Shown here one piece after another: positions 39,864 through 49,473 of a stretch of DNA of 64,000 nucleotides. Source of the stretch: Lysobacter alkalisoli (GTDB lineage Bacteria > Pseudomonadota > Gammaproteobacteria > Xanthomonadales > Xanthomonadaceae). The DNA is taken from NCBI RefSeq assembly GCF_006547045.1, contig NZ_CP041242.1, forward strand, positions 563,501-627,500, read 5' to 3'. The notes below the pieces were generated by a model. It was not told the DNA's origin. It saw only the letters and a list, made by a program, of their open reading frames with translations, and searched no databases. The number at the start of each line of letters is the position of its first letter. Positions within the stretch are counted from its first letter, which is position 1. The translations under genes were made by a program, and so were the position numbers.

Positions 39864-40772
39864 ATGGAGCAAGTGCTCTGGGCCGATCGTGGCCAATCGT
39901 TGCACGCCGAATCCCATGAAGGCGATACCGACAGTAGTTGCATCGGCGTCGCGCGGCTGGGCAGCGCACAATTGCTGGGCAATCAGTTCTCGATCTGGAT
40001 CCAGTTGCGCGGCAGCTCCTGGGTGGAGGCGAAGGAGGGTCGGTTCCGTCTCCGCCGCGGTCAGTGGATCGCATTCGAGAAGGACTCGCGGCCGACCGTC
40101 CAGGCCGATCACCGTGGCCTGTGCATCGGCCTGACACTGTCCGCCGAGGCGATGCAGGCAATCATTCGCTTTACCGACTGCGGACTCTATGCCGGTCGCG
40201 GCAGGATGGGCATCCGCGATGCCCGCACAGCCCTTCGCCTGTGGCGTGAGGTCTGCGCCCGTGCCGAGGCCAACAACGGCATCGAGATGGCCGCGTTGCG
40301 TCCGTTGCTGTTGCAGTTGGCCAGCCTCCAGCGCGACATCGCCGGCCGCATCGCCCGCTGCCCGGGCCGTTCGCGGGTGCGCAAGCGCCAGGTATTCAGC
40401 CGCTTGCAGCGTGCCCATCTCTATCTGGAAGGCAATCGCGACCGGGTGGTGCGGATCAGTGAGCTGGCCGAACTGACCAGCTTCTCCAGCTGGTACTTCT
40501 CCAAGACCTTCCATGGGCTTTACAACGAGAGCCCACAGGCCGCCGCGGCCCGTATGCGCCTGGAGCAGGCTGCGGAGCTGCTGCTCAGTACCGAAATGAT
40601 GGTGGGTGAGGTAGCTGCTGCCTGCGGCTTCGACAATTGCTGCAGCTTCGCGCGTGCATTCCGCGCCCGGCATGGCATGTCCGCCAGCCGCTACCGCAGC
40701 GAAGCCGGGAAGTCCGATTCGGCAAAGTCTATCGGCGCAGAAGGCAAAGCAAGCTTGCGGACCGGGACGTAA
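39864..40772 (+). CDS. AraC-family transcriptional regulator
   Basis: 302 residues with GTGAGGTGA just before the ATG. The N-terminal 180 residues form a variable sensor domain I cannot assign to a ligand. The C-terminal double helix-turn-helix (about residues 185-285) contains RVVRISELAELTSFSSWYFS, SPQAAAARMRLEQAAELL and VGEVAAACGFDNCCSFARAF, all standard. The TonB-dependent receptor starts 50 bases downstream on the same strand, so this is its likely activator. The tail after residue 285 is Ser/Lys-rich. Confidence 0.9.
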   Translation: MEQVLWADRGQSLHAESHEGDTDSSCIGVARLGSAQLLGNQFSIWIQLRGSSWVEAKEGRFRLRRGQWIAFEKDSRPTVQADHRGLCIGLTLSAEAMQAIIRFTDCGLYAGRGRMGIRDARTALRLWREVCARAEANNGIEMAALRPLLLQLASLQRDIAGRIARCPGRSRVRKRQVFSRLQRAHLYLEGNRDRVVRISELAELTSFSSWYFSKTFHGLYNESPQAAAARMRLEQAAELLLSTEMMVGEVAAACGFDNCCSFARAFRARHGMSASRYRSEAGKSDSAKSIGAEGKASLRTGT

Positions 40773-40822
40773 CGTGAGTGGGCGTTTAACACGCCCATAA
40801 CGATATTTTTGGAGAGAGATAG

Positions 40823-43525
40823 ATGAACCATTTGCGCTCCGCCATGCGCGTCGGCTTGCTGCCGGCCTGCATTGCTCTCGCACTGACCCCGGTCGTCGCC
40901 GGTGCCCAGGAGTCCGGCTCCGAGGCCACCACCCTTGACCGCATCCAGGTCACGGGCTCGCGCATCAAGCGCGCCGACATCGAGGGATCGCTGCCGATCA
41001 CCGTGATCACCCGTGCCGAAATCGACTCCAGCGGCGACATCTCGGTTGCCGACTACCTGCGCGGCACCTCGTTCAACTCGTTCGGCTCGTTCCGTCCACG
41101 CTCGGGCAGCTCGGCACAGTCGTTCGCCGGCATCAGCCTGCGCGGCCTGGGCGAGGAGCGCACCCTGGTGCTGGTCGACGGCCGCCGCGCTGCGATCTCC
41201 CCGTCCGCTGGTCAGGGCCAGGATCTGAACATCATCCCGATGGCCGCGGTCGAGCGCATCGAGATGCTGCTTGACGGCGCCTCCTCGGTGTACGGTTCCG
41301 ACGCGATCGGCGGCGTGATCAACATCATCACCCGCAAGGACTATGACGGTGCCGAAATCACCCTGGGTCGCTCGTTCCCGACCCGTCCGGGCGGCGACAC
41401 CGACGAAGGCAACGCTCTGTTCGGCATCAGCAGCGATCGTGGCCATCTGCTGGCCAGCGCTTCCTACGAGAACCGCGACATCGTCTGGAGCCGCGACCGT
41501 CCGTGGACCGAGTTCGGCACGTCGATCTACTCCAACAACTTCTGGCGCGCACCCTCGACGGCCGGCTCGAACCTTCTGGGCAGTGTCCCGGGCGGCTGCG
41601 CGGATCCGGGCTACTTCGTGGACGACGGTGGCGTCTGCCGGTACATCCACACCATCACGTCTGCCGAAGAAGCCGCGGTTTCCAATCGTTCGCTGGTGGC
41701 CAAGGGCAGCTACAACATCAACAACGATTGGCAGTTCTATGGCAGTGCTATCGTTTCGCGGGTGAAGTCGTTCGGTCGCTACGCGCCGGTGCCGTCCTCG
41801 CCGTGGCCGGCACCGGGCATGATCGCGATCTCGCCCGACTCGCCGAACCATCCTGGTAACGTGAATGGCAATAATCCGGATGCCGCAAACTGGACCGGCC
41901 CGAGCGATACGGTTTACCTGACCCATCGCTTCTCCGCAGGCGGCCCGCGTGACGGTGCCATCAACTCCAACCTTTACGACCTGAATCTCGGCTTCGAGGG
42001 TCGTGTCGGCAATGTCGATCTCGATTTCGGCATCCGTCGCAACGAGTACAAGACCGATGACGTTGGCCGCAATTACGTGGTTGCCGCCATCGCCGGTGCG
42101 ATGATCGAAAGCGGCGAGTACAACATCTACAACCCGTCCGGGAACTCGCGCGACGTCCTGAACCAGTTCACCACTACAATCTACCGCGAATCCACCACCA
42201 AGCTGGAGGAGATCTACGCGTCGGCCGGCTTCGACCTGTTCCAGATGTCGGGCGGCACCGCAGCCGCGGTGGTCGGTGCCGAGTACCGCAAGGAAAGCTA
42301 TTCCGACATCTACGACTCGCTGTCCGAGGCGGGCCAGGTTGTCGGTTCGTCCGGCAATTCGGCCGGCGGCAGCCGTGACGTCTACTCGGCTTACGGTGAA
42401 ATCCTGTTCCCGATCCTCGACAACCTCGAGGCCAATCTGTCGGCCCGTTACGACCGCTACAGTGACTACGGCAGCGACTTCTCACCGAAGGTCTCGTTGC
42501 GTTACCAGCCGCTGGACTCGCTGACCCTGCGCGCCTCCTACGGCCAGGGCTTCCGCGCGCCGACGCTGGACATCGTGACCCAGAGGCCGTCGTTCAGCGC
42601 GGCCGGTACCAATCATCCGCGAAGCCTGGATGTCCTGGGTGGACCCGGCGATACCAGTACCCAGGTCACCACCTACCAGATTGCCAATCCGAACCTGGAA
42701 TCGGAAACCTCCAAGCAGTGGGCCCTGGGTGCTGCGTGGGATGCGACCGACTGGCTGAACATGAGCCTGGATTACTACAACATCAAGATCGAGGACCAGA
42801 TCGGCTTCATCGGCGTCAACGGCATCTGGCAGTGTCTGGAAGGCGTCAGCAGCAACTGCCCGCCCGGCCTGAGCGTGTTCCCGACGGGCAGCGGAAAGCC
42901 GAATCCGGCGCTGGGCCTGGGTATTGAATACGGCCCCGATGGCGAGATCGCGTGGGCCCAGACCGGCTCCACCAACTTCGGTACGGTCGAGACCGAGGGC
43001 ATGGACTTCAACTTGCGCACCCGCTTCGACTTTGATGCGTGGGGCAGCCTGCGCCAGAACCTGCAGGTCAGCAACCCGTTCAGCTACAAGGTCAATGGCG
43101 GCGACAGCATCGTTGGCCGTTCGGCCGAGACGAGCACCCCTCGCTACCGTGCCGTGCTGCAGAACGCCTGGTCGCTGGGCGACTGGGAGTTTGCCTGGAA
43201 CCTGAACTACATTCACGGTATGCAGTCGTCTGCGTACCGGTCGTGGCTGGGTCTGGTTCGCAAGGAAAACCGCAGCGCCCAGGATAATGAAGATATGGCG
43301 GATTATGCGGCCATGCCGTCGAGGATGCCGTCCTGGGTGACCCACGACCTGCAGGTGAGCTACAACGCACCATGGAACGCCAAGGTCACCTTTGGCGTGC
43401 AGAACGTGGCCGACAAGGATCCGGTCATCGATCCGCTCGAGCCGGCAGCTCCCCGCTCCTACGCCATGGACCTGTACAACGGCTATGGCCGCATGCCGTA
43501 CGTCCGCTACACCCAGAAGTTCTAA
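40823..43525 (+). CDS. TonB-dependent outer membrane receptor
   Basis: 900 residues with GGAGAGAG upstream and a signal peptide ending VVAGAQ. A TonB box-like LDRIQVTGSRIKR at about residues 38-50 precedes the plug domain (SLRGLGEERTLVLVDGRRAA, MLLDGASSVYGSDAIGGVIN). The barrel follows and ends with the aromatic YVRYTQKF. The plug sequence, with its long SGSSAQSFAG insertion, is of the type common in Xanthomonadaceae and Sphingomonads, where such receptors import peptides, sugars or siderophores. The substrate cannot be told. It is probably cotranscribed with or activated by the AraC gene in front. Confidence 0.93.
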   Translation: MNHLRSAMRVGLLPACIALALTPVVAGAQESGSEATTLDRIQVTGSRIKRADIEGSLPITVITRAEIDSSGDISVADYLRGTSFNSFGSFRPRSGSSAQSFAGISLRGLGEERTLVLVDGRRAAISPSAGQGQDLNIIPMAAVERIEMLLDGASSVYGSDAIGGVINIITRKDYDGAEITLGRSFPTRPGGDTDEGNALFGISSDRGHLLASASYENRDIVWSRDRPWTEFGTSIYSNNFWRAPSTAGSNLLGSVPGGCADPGYFVDDGGVCRYIHTITSAEEAAVSNRSLVAKGSYNINNDWQFYGSAIVSRVKSFGRYAPVPSSPWPAPGMIAISPDSPNHPGNVNGNNPDAANWTGPSDTVYLTHRFSAGGPRDGAINSNLYDLNLGFEGRVGNVDLDFGIRRNEYKTDDVGRNYVVAAIAGAMIESGEYNIYNPSGNSRDVLNQFTTTIYRESTTKLEEIYASAGFDLFQMSGGTAAAVVGAEYRKESYSDIYDSLSEAGQVVGSSGNSAGGSRDVYSAYGEILFPILDNLEANLSARYDRYSDYGSDFSPKVSLRYQPLDSLTLRASYGQGFRAPTLDIVTQRPSFSAAGTNHPRSLDVLGGPGDTSTQVTTYQIANPNLESETSKQWALGAAWDATDWLNMSLDYYNIKIEDQIGFIGVNGIWQCLEGVSSNCPPGLSVFPTGSGKPNPALGLGIEYGPDGEIAWAQTGSTNFGTVETEGMDFNLRTRFDFDAWGSLRQNLQVSNPFSYKVNGGDSIVGRSAETSTPRYRAVLQNAWSLGDWEFAWNLNYIHGMQSSAYRSWLGLVRKENRSAQDNEDMADYAAMPSRMPSWVTHDLQVSYNAPWNAKVTFGVQNVADKDPVIDPLEPAAPRSYAMDLYNGYGRMPYVRYTQKF

Positions 43526-43561
43526 GCACCATCAGCAACGACTGGACCTGAACGAGGCTGT

Positions 43562-43637
43562 CGCAGCCGGTGTGAATCCGGCTGCGATTGGCTGAGTTGA
43601 AGTGAAGACAATGCCCGCAACGCGAGTTGCGGGCATT
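43562..43637 (+). terminator. Terminator after the TonB-dependent receptor gene
   Basis: A perfect 12-base-pair stem (AATGCCCGCAAC / GTTGCGGGCATT) with a GCGA tetraloop at 43610-43637 is followed by GCTTTG. A first hairpin, CGCAGCCGG/CCGGCTGCG, stands just before it at 43562-43586. Together they end the receptor transcript. Confidence 0.8.
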
Positions 43638-43654
43638 GCTTTGTAACGGACAGA

Positions 43655-43688
43655 ATGAAAAACGCCCCCGGAAGGGGGCGTTTTTCAT
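43655..43688. terminator. Bidirectional terminator between the receptor gene and ppa
   Basis: A 15-base-pair perfect stem with a GGAA loop: an A-run on one side and TTTTT on the other make it a strong intrinsic terminator in both directions. It serves the converging receptor and ppa transcripts. Confidence 0.9.
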
Positions 43689-43757
43689 GATCCGATCGAT
43701 TCGCACAGCCCGCGAGGGTTCAACCCCGATCGCGTGCGGGAGTTGCCATGCGTGGGC

Positions 43758-44312
43758 TCAGAACTTCGGCTTCTCGCTTTCCTCGGTATCGTTGTAGCGC
43801 TTGATCGCGTCCATGAGGATGGTCTTGGCCTCGGCGGCGCTGCCCCAGCCTTCCAACTGGACCCACTTGCCCTTCTCCAGATCCTTGTAGTGCTCGAAGA
43901 AGTGACCGATACGCTCCAGCCAGTGCTTGGAGACCTGGTCGATGTCCTCGATGTGGGCGTAGCCGCCGAAGATCTTGGCGTCGGGCACCGCGAGCAGCTT
44001 CTCGTCGCTGCCGGCCTCGTCGCTCATCTTCAGCACGCCGACCGGGCGGCAGCGGATTACCGAGCCGGGTACCAGCGGCAGCGGCAGGATCACCAGCACG
44101 TCGGCCGGATCGCCGTCGCCGCAGACGGTGTGCGGGACGTAGCCGTAGTTGCACGGGTAGCGCATCGGCGTGGACAGGATGCGGTCGACGAAGATCGCGC
44201 CGGAGGCCTTGTCGACCTCGTACTTGACCGGTTCGGCGTCCTTGGGAATTTCGATGATGACGTTGATCTCGTCCGGCGGGTTCTTGCCGGTGGAGACGAG
44301 GTCCAGGCCCAT
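43758..44312 (-). CDS. ppa: Inorganic pyrophosphatase, soluble family I
   Basis: 184 residues from the ATG at 44312; upstream sequence in frame is not protein-like. It hydrolyses pyrophosphate to phosphate with Mg2+. The family I signature DGDPADVLV holds three metal-binding acids, preceded by EIPKDAEPVKYEVD and the YPCNYGYVPHT segment and followed by KHWLERIGHFFEHYKDLEKG. It lies in a block of pyrophosphate genes with a membrane pyrophosphatase 2.3 kb away. The 600 bases upstream of it hold only repeats. Confidence 0.96.
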   Translation of the reverse strand: MGLDLVSTGKNPPDEINVIIEIPKDAEPVKYEVDKASGAIFVDRILSTPMRYPCNYGYVPHTVCGDGDPADVLVILPLPLVPGSVIRCRPVGVLKMSDEAGSDEKLLAVPDAKIFGGYAHIEDIDQVSKHWLERIGHFFEHYKDLEKGKWVQLEGWGSAAEAKTILMDAIKRYNDTEESEKPKF

Positions 44313-44543
44313 GCTGATGCTCCGACTGCTTGGCCCCACCACGGACGGGCCGCGATCGGGGAGGTGAGGGAAGCCGCGCATTTTACGCAGGTTGCTGTTG
44401 CGGTGCAGCAGGCATGCAAAAGGAAGGTTCTTCTCCCAAGTGAGGGGGAGCTCGCCTTCAGCGAAGGCGTGGGCGCTGCCGATTGCGTTCGATCGCCGGT
44501 TCTCGCCGCTACTTCTCGCCGCCACCTGGCTGTCCCGCCGCGA

Positions 44544-44627
44544 CCTGCCGGCCTTGACGGCGAATGTCCCCCGGCCGCCGCCCGTGGCGGCGGCCTCCTC
44601 CTTGATTTCGCCGTCAAGGCCGGCAGG
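44544..44627. repeat. Nested hairpin repeat, type A copy 1
   Basis: Outer inverted arms of about 21 bases (44544-44564 and 44606-44627, CCTGCCGGCCTTGACGGCGAA type) enclose a conserved core: CGAATGTCCCCCGG, an inner GC hairpin, then CCTTGATTTCGC. The same core occurs inverted at 44711-44809 with different outer arms. With that copy it fills most of the 600-base gene-free stretch 44313-44912, in which I see no coding sequence. Confidence 0.75.
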
Positions 44628-44710
44628 CCACGTCGGATCGCGCGGCCACGCTGGAACGCGAAGCAGACCCTCCCTGGGAGTGCGCTTTTGAACCACCGGT
44701 CATGTCGGAA

Positions 44711-44809
44711 CGCCGGGGGTGAAGGCCCTTGGGCGCGAAATCAAGGCGGAGGCGCCGGCCCTGGCCGGCGCCGGGGGACATTCGTATCCAAGGGCCTTCG
44801 CTCCCGGCG
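44711..44809. repeat. Nested hairpin repeat, type A copy 2 (inverted)
   Basis: Outer arms of 22 bases (44711-44732 and 44788-44809) match at 20 positions and differ in sequence from those of copy 1. The core, read on the minus strand, again runs CGAATGTCCCCCGG, an inner hairpin (GCGCCGGCC...GGCCGGCGC), and CCTCCGCCTTGATTTCGC. Conserved core with non-conserved but self-complementary arms is the notable feature. Confidence 0.75.
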
Positions 44810-44864
44810 CCCCGGTCATCCAACAGATCCGGCGCCTTTCCCTCAATTGGGCGAAGAACCAAAA

Positions 44865-44890
44865 GGAAGCCCCGCCGGGGCGGGGCTTCC
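44865..44890 (-). terminator. Terminator of the mechanosensitive channel gene
   Basis: GGAAGCCCCG / CGGGGCTTCC, a 10-base-pair stem with a six-base loop, runs into TTTTGGTT on the minus strand, 23 bases after the channel gene stop. Confidence 0.85.
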
Positions 44891-44912
44891 GATCGGTCCG
44901 TGGACGGGCCGG

Positions 44913-46406
44913 CTATCTGCGCAGGTGCTTGTCTGCCCAGTCGTTGGCGATCTTGCCGGCGGCCTCGCGGCCGCCGAGGCCGAATGCCAATGCGATCGCG
45001 ACCGCGACGGCCCCAAGCACCAGGCCGAAGGCAAGGTTGACGATCTCGTCGGCGATGCCCATCGCGCGCAGGCCCATCGCCAGCACCAAGCCGAGGATCG
45101 CGACCCGCGCAATCCGCGACAGGCCGACCGCGCCGTCCGGGTTGGCACGCTGGATCGCGGTGGCGGCCAGGTTCGCCAGCCAGTAGCCGACCACGAAGAT
45201 CACCAGACCCAGCAACACGTTGGCGCCGAACTCGATGAAGGTCTCCAGCAGGTCGCGCACGCCACCGAAACCGATCCGGTGGGCTGCCTCGACGGTTGCG
45301 AACAGCATGATGAAGAACAGCGCGACCCGGCCACCGAGTTCGGACAGGGTCAGACGGACCTTTCCATCGCCGGCGGCTGGGGCCTCGGCGGGCGCTAGCG
45401 CATGGCTCATGCCGATGCGTTCCGGCAACCGGTCGAAACCCAGGTTGGCGAGCAGGCGGGTGACCAGGTCGGCGACGAAGCGGCCGACGAACCAGGCGAT
45501 GATCAGGATCGCGGCAGCGGCGATGATGTGCGGTACCGCGGCCAGGAACATGTCCAGCATGCCGGTCAGCGGAGAGGAGATCGCCTCGATGCGCAGTGCG
45601 TCGAGCGCCGCGATCAGGGTCGGCACGATGATCAGGATGAACACCAGAGTGCCGCCGAGCTGGGACAGCTTGAGGTCGCGCGTGGCCTCGCTCTGCTGGC
45701 TGAACTTGTCCACCCCGGTCGCCGCCAGCAGGTTGCTGACCAGCCCGCGCACCGCCTTGGCGATGATCCAGCCGGCCAAACCGATCACCACCGCGGCGAA
45801 CAGGTTGGGCAGGATGCCGACCAGGTCGGTGGTCATCGCGGTCAGCGGCACCATCAGGCCTTCGATCTGCAGAGCGCTGACGATCGCCGGCAGGAACAAC
45901 AGGAACACCAGCCAGTAGGCGACGTTGCCCATGGTGGCGGACAGCGGCTGCATGTCGGCGGCTTCGGAGAGCTTCTCGTCGACCCGGGTGGCGCCAAGTG
46001 ACTTGTTCACCACGGTACGCACCACGGTGGCGACGATCCAGGCCACCACCGCCAGCGCAATCGCCAGCAGCAGCCCCGGCAGGTACATCATCACCGTGTC
46101 GGCGAGCGTGGACAGCGGGCCGGACACGCCGTCGATGTGCAGCACCCCGAACATGCCGATCACCGCCAGCAGCAGGATCGCCCAGAACACGATCCGGCCG
46201 GCGACGCGTTCGAAGTCGAGCTTGCTCCCGGTCTGTGGGCCGAGCCGCTGGTTGGTGCCGAGCTTGCCGAGCCCCTTGCGGATGGCGGCGCTGGCGGCAA
46301 GAGCAACGATCCAGCCGAGCAGCAGGATCGCGAGCCCCCCGAGAATGCTGGGCAGGTAACCGCCGAGCGAGGCCTTGAGCGAAGACAGCCAGGTCATTGA
46401 GTCCAT
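44913..46406 (-). CDS. Mechanosensitive ion channel-type membrane protein (repeated TM-helix family)
   Basis: 497 residues consisting almost wholly of repeated units of one or two membrane helices. Each has a pattern like LPSILGGLAILLLGWIVALA, LPGLLLAIALAVVAWIVATV, LPNLFAAVVIGLAGWIIAKA, VPHIIAAAAILIIAWFVGRF and ANVLLGLVIFVVGYWLANLA, followed by a short link with a conserved Leu-Gly and Asp. This is the conserved TM-helix family annotated as small-conductance mechanosensitive channels. The cytoplasmic beta domain of MscS is absent, so gating behaviour cannot be assumed. It sits between the two pyrophosphatase genes, has its own terminator, and is 229 bases from the end of hppA. Confidence 0.85.
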   Translation of the reverse strand: MDSMTWLSSLKASLGGYLPSILGGLAILLLGWIVALAASAAIRKGLGKLGTNQRLGPQTGSKLDFERVAGRIVFWAILLLAVIGMFGVLHIDGVSGPLSTLADTVMMYLPGLLLAIALAVVAWIVATVVRTVVNKSLGATRVDEKLSEAADMQPLSATMGNVAYWLVFLLFLPAIVSALQIEGLMVPLTAMTTDLVGILPNLFAAVVIGLAGWIIAKAVRGLVSNLLAATGVDKFSQQSEATRDLKLSQLGGTLVFILIIVPTLIAALDALRIEAISSPLTGMLDMFLAAVPHIIAAAAILIIAWFVGRFVADLVTRLLANLGFDRLPERIGMSHALAPAEAPAAGDGKVRLTLSELGGRVALFFIMLFATVEAAHRIGFGGVRDLLETFIEFGANVLLGLVIFVVGYWLANLAATAIQRANPDGAVGLSRIARVAILGLVLAMGLRAMGIADEIVNLAFGLVLGAVAVAIALAFGLGGREAAGKIANDWADKHLRR

Positions 46407-46583
46407 GTCACTTTCCCCTTGCTTGATTGCGAGACGGAAGGGTGATCTACCGGGGATCCGGCATCGCGTTGCACCATGACAGCGCGAACGTAAAGAAACT
46501 GTCGAGGGTGTGCTTCTGAAGGAGGCAGGGTTTCAGGCGGGTGCCATTACGGTCCGTGCAGGCAACTGTCGGCCCGTGAAAAG

Positions 46584-46609
46584 CAGACCCCGCCAAGTGG
46601 CGGGGTCTG
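46584..46609 (-). terminator. Terminator of hppA
   Basis: CAGACCCCGCC / GGCGGGGTCTG with a four-base loop, followed on the minus strand by CTTTTC. It lies 27 bases after the hppA stop. The bases from here to the channel gene at 46406 contain nothing further that I can name. Confidence 0.85.
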
Positions 46610-46635
46610 GAGAAACGCAGCGATCGTGCGGTGGA

Positions 46636-48690
46636 CTACAGCAGCGGCACCAGCAGCAGGGCGACGATATTGATGATCTTGATCAGCGGGTTGATCGCCG
46701 GTCCGGCAGTATCCTTGTAGGGGTCGCCGACGGTGTCGCCGGTGACCGCGGCCTTGTGTGCCTCGCTGCCCTTGCCACCGAAGTTGCCGTCCTCGATGTA
46801 CTTCTTGGCATTGTCCCAGGCGCCGCCGCCGGTGGTCATCGAGATCGCCACGAACAGGCCGGTCACGATCGTCCCGATCAGCACGCCACCGAGCGCCTGC
46901 GCGCCGGCGGCCGGCCCGCCCAGCCATTTGAACCCGAACGCCACCACCACCGGCACCAGTACCGGCAGCAGCGAGGGCACGATCATTTCCTTGATTGCCG
47001 ATTTCGTCAGCATGTCCACCGCGCGGGAATAGTCGGGTTTGCCGGTGCCCTGCATGATCCCGGGGATCTCGCGGAACTGGCGGCGCACCTCCTCGACCAC
47101 GCTGCCGGCTGCACGGCCGACCGCCTCCATCGCCATCGAGGCGAACAGGTAGGGGATCAGGCCGCCGATCAGCAACCCGATCAGCACGTAGTGGTTGGAC
47201 AGGTCGAATGCCAAGGTCGTGCCGCCGTTGTTGGCCGACAGGTTGTGGGTGTAGTCGGCGAACAGGACCAGTGCGGCCAATGCCGCCGAACCGATCGCGT
47301 AGCCCTTGGTCACCGCCTTGGTGGTATTGCCAACCGCATCGAGCGGGTCGGTGATGTCGCGCACCTCCGAGGGCAGTTCCGCCATCTCGGCGATGCCGCC
47401 GGCGTTGTCGGTGATCGGACCGTAGGCGTCCAGCGCCACGATCATGCCGGCCATCGACAACATCGCGGTTGCGGCGATCGCGATGCCGTACAGGCCACCG
47501 AGGGCATGGCAGGCCCAGATCGCCGCGCATACCGCCAGCACCGGCAGCGCGGTCGACTTCATCGACACGCCCAGGCCGGCGATGATGTTGGTGCCGTGGC
47601 CGGTGGTGGAGGCGGCCGCGATGTGCCTCACCGGTTTGTACTCGGTTCCGGTGTAGTACTCGGTGATCCAGACGATCGCGCCAGTCAATACCAGGCCGAT
47701 CAGCGCGCAGAAATAGATGTTCATCGCGCCGTGGCTGCTGTCGCCCATCAGGCCGGTGGTGATCGGGTAGAACGCGATCGCCGCCAGCACCGCCGACACG
47801 ATCACGCCCTTGTACAGCGCGCCCATGATCGAACCGCCAGCTTTCACTTTGACGAAGAGCGCACCGATGATCGAGGCGATGATCGAGGCACCGCCGAGCA
47901 CCAATGGATAGAGCACGCCGTTGCTGCCGACCTCCGACACCATCAGGTAGCCCAGCAGCATGGTCGCGATCACGGTGACCGCGTAGGTCTCGAACAGGTC
48001 GGCAGCCATGCCGGCGCAGTCGCCGACGTTGTCGCCGACGTTGTCGGCGATCACTGCCGGGTTGCGCGGGTCGTCTTCGGGAATACCGGCCTCGACCTTG
48101 CCGACCAGATCGGCGCCGACATCGGCGCCCTTGGTGAAGATGCCGCCGCCCAGGCGCGCGAAGATCGAGATCAGCGACGAACCGAAGGCCACCCCGACCA
48201 GGGCGTGCAGAACCTCGGACGTGGGCATCTTGAAGCCGATGTTCAGCACCGCCCAATAGCCGGCCACGCCGAGCAGGCCCAGCCCGACCACCAGCATGCC
48301 GGTGATCGCGCCACCGCGGAACGCCACGTCCATGGCGGGGCCGATGCCGCGGCGCGCAGCCTCTGCGGTACGCACGTTGGCGCGCACCGACACGTTCATG
48401 CCGATGTAGCCGGCGGCACCCGACAGCACCGCGCCGAGCAGGAAGCCGACCGCGGTCGGCCAGTCGAGGAACACCCCGAGCAGCACGAACAGCACCGCGC
48501 CAGCGATCGAAATGGTCATGTACTGGCGATTGAGGTACGCGCGCGCGCCTTCCTGGATCGCCGAGGCGATCTCCTGCATGCGTTCGTTGCCGGCGGATTG
48601 CGCACCGATCCAGCGCGCCGAGATGATCCCGTACAGGATCGCGATGATGGCGCACACGAGCGCCATGGCCAAACCGTACTGCTCCAGCAT
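46636..48690 (-). CDS. hppA: Membrane proton-translocating pyrophosphatase
   Basis: 684 residues from the ATG at 48690 behind GGGGAGGGG. An integral membrane pump with about 16 helices that couples pyrophosphate hydrolysis to proton export. The substrate site [20 protein letters not shown] and [18 protein letters not shown] are intact, as are the C-terminal acidic [19 protein letters not shown] residues. The determinant of potassium dependence reads [16 protein letters not shown], with Lys where potassium-dependent enzymes have Ala, so this is predicted to be the K+-independent type. It would save energy from the PPi that soluble Ppa wastes as heat. Confidence 0.95.
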   Translation of the reverse strand: MLEQYGLAMALVCAIIAILYGIISARWIGAQSAGNERMQEIASAIQEGARAYLNRQYMTISIAGAVLFVLLGVFLDWPTAVGFLLGAVLSGAAGYIGMNVSVRANVRTAEAARRGIGPAMDVAFRGGAITGMLVVGLGLLGVAGYWAVLNIGFKMPTSEVLHALVGVAFGSSLISIFARLGGGIFTKGADVGADLVGKVEAGIPEDDPRNPAVIADNVGDNVGDCAGMAADLFETYAVTVIATMLLGYLMVSEVGSNGVLYPLVLGGASIIASIIGALFVKVKAGGSIMGALYKGVIVSAVLAAIAFYPITTGLMGDSSHGAMNIYFCALIGLVLTGAIVWITEYYTGTEYKPVRHIAAASTTGHGTNIIAGLGVSMKSTALPVLAVCAAIWACHALGGLYGIAIAATAMLSMAGMIVALDAYGPITDNAGGIAEMAELPSEVRDITDPLDAVGNTTKAVTKGYAIGSAALAALVLFADYTHNLSANNGGTTLAFDLSNHYVLIGLLIGGLIPYLFASMAMEAVGRAAGSVVEEVRRQFREIPGIMQGTGKPDYSRAVDMLTKSAIKEMIVPSLLPVLVPVVVAFGFKWLGGPAAGAQALGGVLIGTIVTGLFVAISMTTGGGAWDNAKKYIEDGNFGGKGSEAHKAAVTGDTVGDPYKDTAGPAINPLIKIINIVALLLVPLL

Positions 48691-48945
48691 GAACCCCTCC
48701 CCGGAGTGGACTACGTGGAATTTCGGATTACGAACCTTGTTTTTGTGTTGCGGGTACGCCTCACGGCGACCGGTGGGGGCAACGGGCCCGACTATGGCAC
48801 AGGTTGCGATGCGTGTGCTGTGGCATTGCAACGACCATCTGGTGGCAGGAGCAGGTTCTGATGCCTGTTGCAATGCAACAGCCTGTCGCCGGAGGTTCAG
48901 CCGGTGCGTGCCAGCCTGCCGGTATCGTCTGGACCGGAATGATCG

Positions 48946-49464
48946 ATGCCCCGCAAGCCCTGGCTGTACCTGCTCATGATCGCGCCGCTCGCCGGCCCCG
49001 CGCATGCCGCTGACGATACGGCGCCCGAGATCGAGCGCCCGGTCGCGCCACCGCAGGCGGTCGGTGAAGTGCACGCGTTACGCACGATTCCGGAGGCCTG
49101 CGCCCGCATCGAAGGTGTGTTCACCGGCAATGCGACCGAGCCGTATCGGTTTGCCGTGCTCCCTACCCATTCGAATTGCCAGCCCCGCGCGCGTTTCGTC
49201 GACGCGACCGAGGTCGGACCGGATACGGCTAGTGGTTGGATCTTCAACGATCTGATCCGAATCCCCAGCGAGGCTTGTCCATCGCAGCACGCGCTAGTGC
49301 GGGTCTGGCGCAAGCCGGGCTCCGCTGCGCCGCTGGAGCTCGACGCCCAGGGACGCGTGCGCATCTATCTGCAGGAGTCGAAGCAGACCGCGGGCGGGGC
49401 GGCGAGCAAGCTGCCGCTTTTCACCGCGGCAATGGCGGTTGAGGGCGAGGCCTGCGAAAACTGA
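48946..49464 (+). CDS. Hypothetical exported protein
   Basis: 172 residues with a signal peptide ([16 protein letters not shown]). The mature protein has four cysteines (ACARIE, SNCQPR, EACPSQ, EACEN) that could form two disulfides, and a beta-rich pattern ([38 protein letters not shown]). I recognise no domain. It is read away from hppA, and its stop lies only 9 bases from the converging phosphofructokinase stop. The 255 bases between it and hppA must hold two divergent promoters; none is striking. Confidence 0.75.
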   Translation: MPRKPWLYLLMIAPLAGPAHAADDTAPEIERPVAPPQAVGEVHALRTIPEACARIEGVFTGNATEPYRFAVLPTHSNCQPRARFVDATEVGPDTASGWIFNDLIRIPSEACPSQHALVRVWRKPGSAAPLELDAQGRVRIYLQESKQTAGGAASKLPLFTAAMAVEGEACEN

Positions 49465-49473
49465 TCGCGGGCC

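Noticed and set aside
46510..48861. A 783-codon plus-strand frame opposite hppA.
   Set aside because: Rich in His, Asp, Arg and Gln with no domain; hppA on the other strand is unambiguous.
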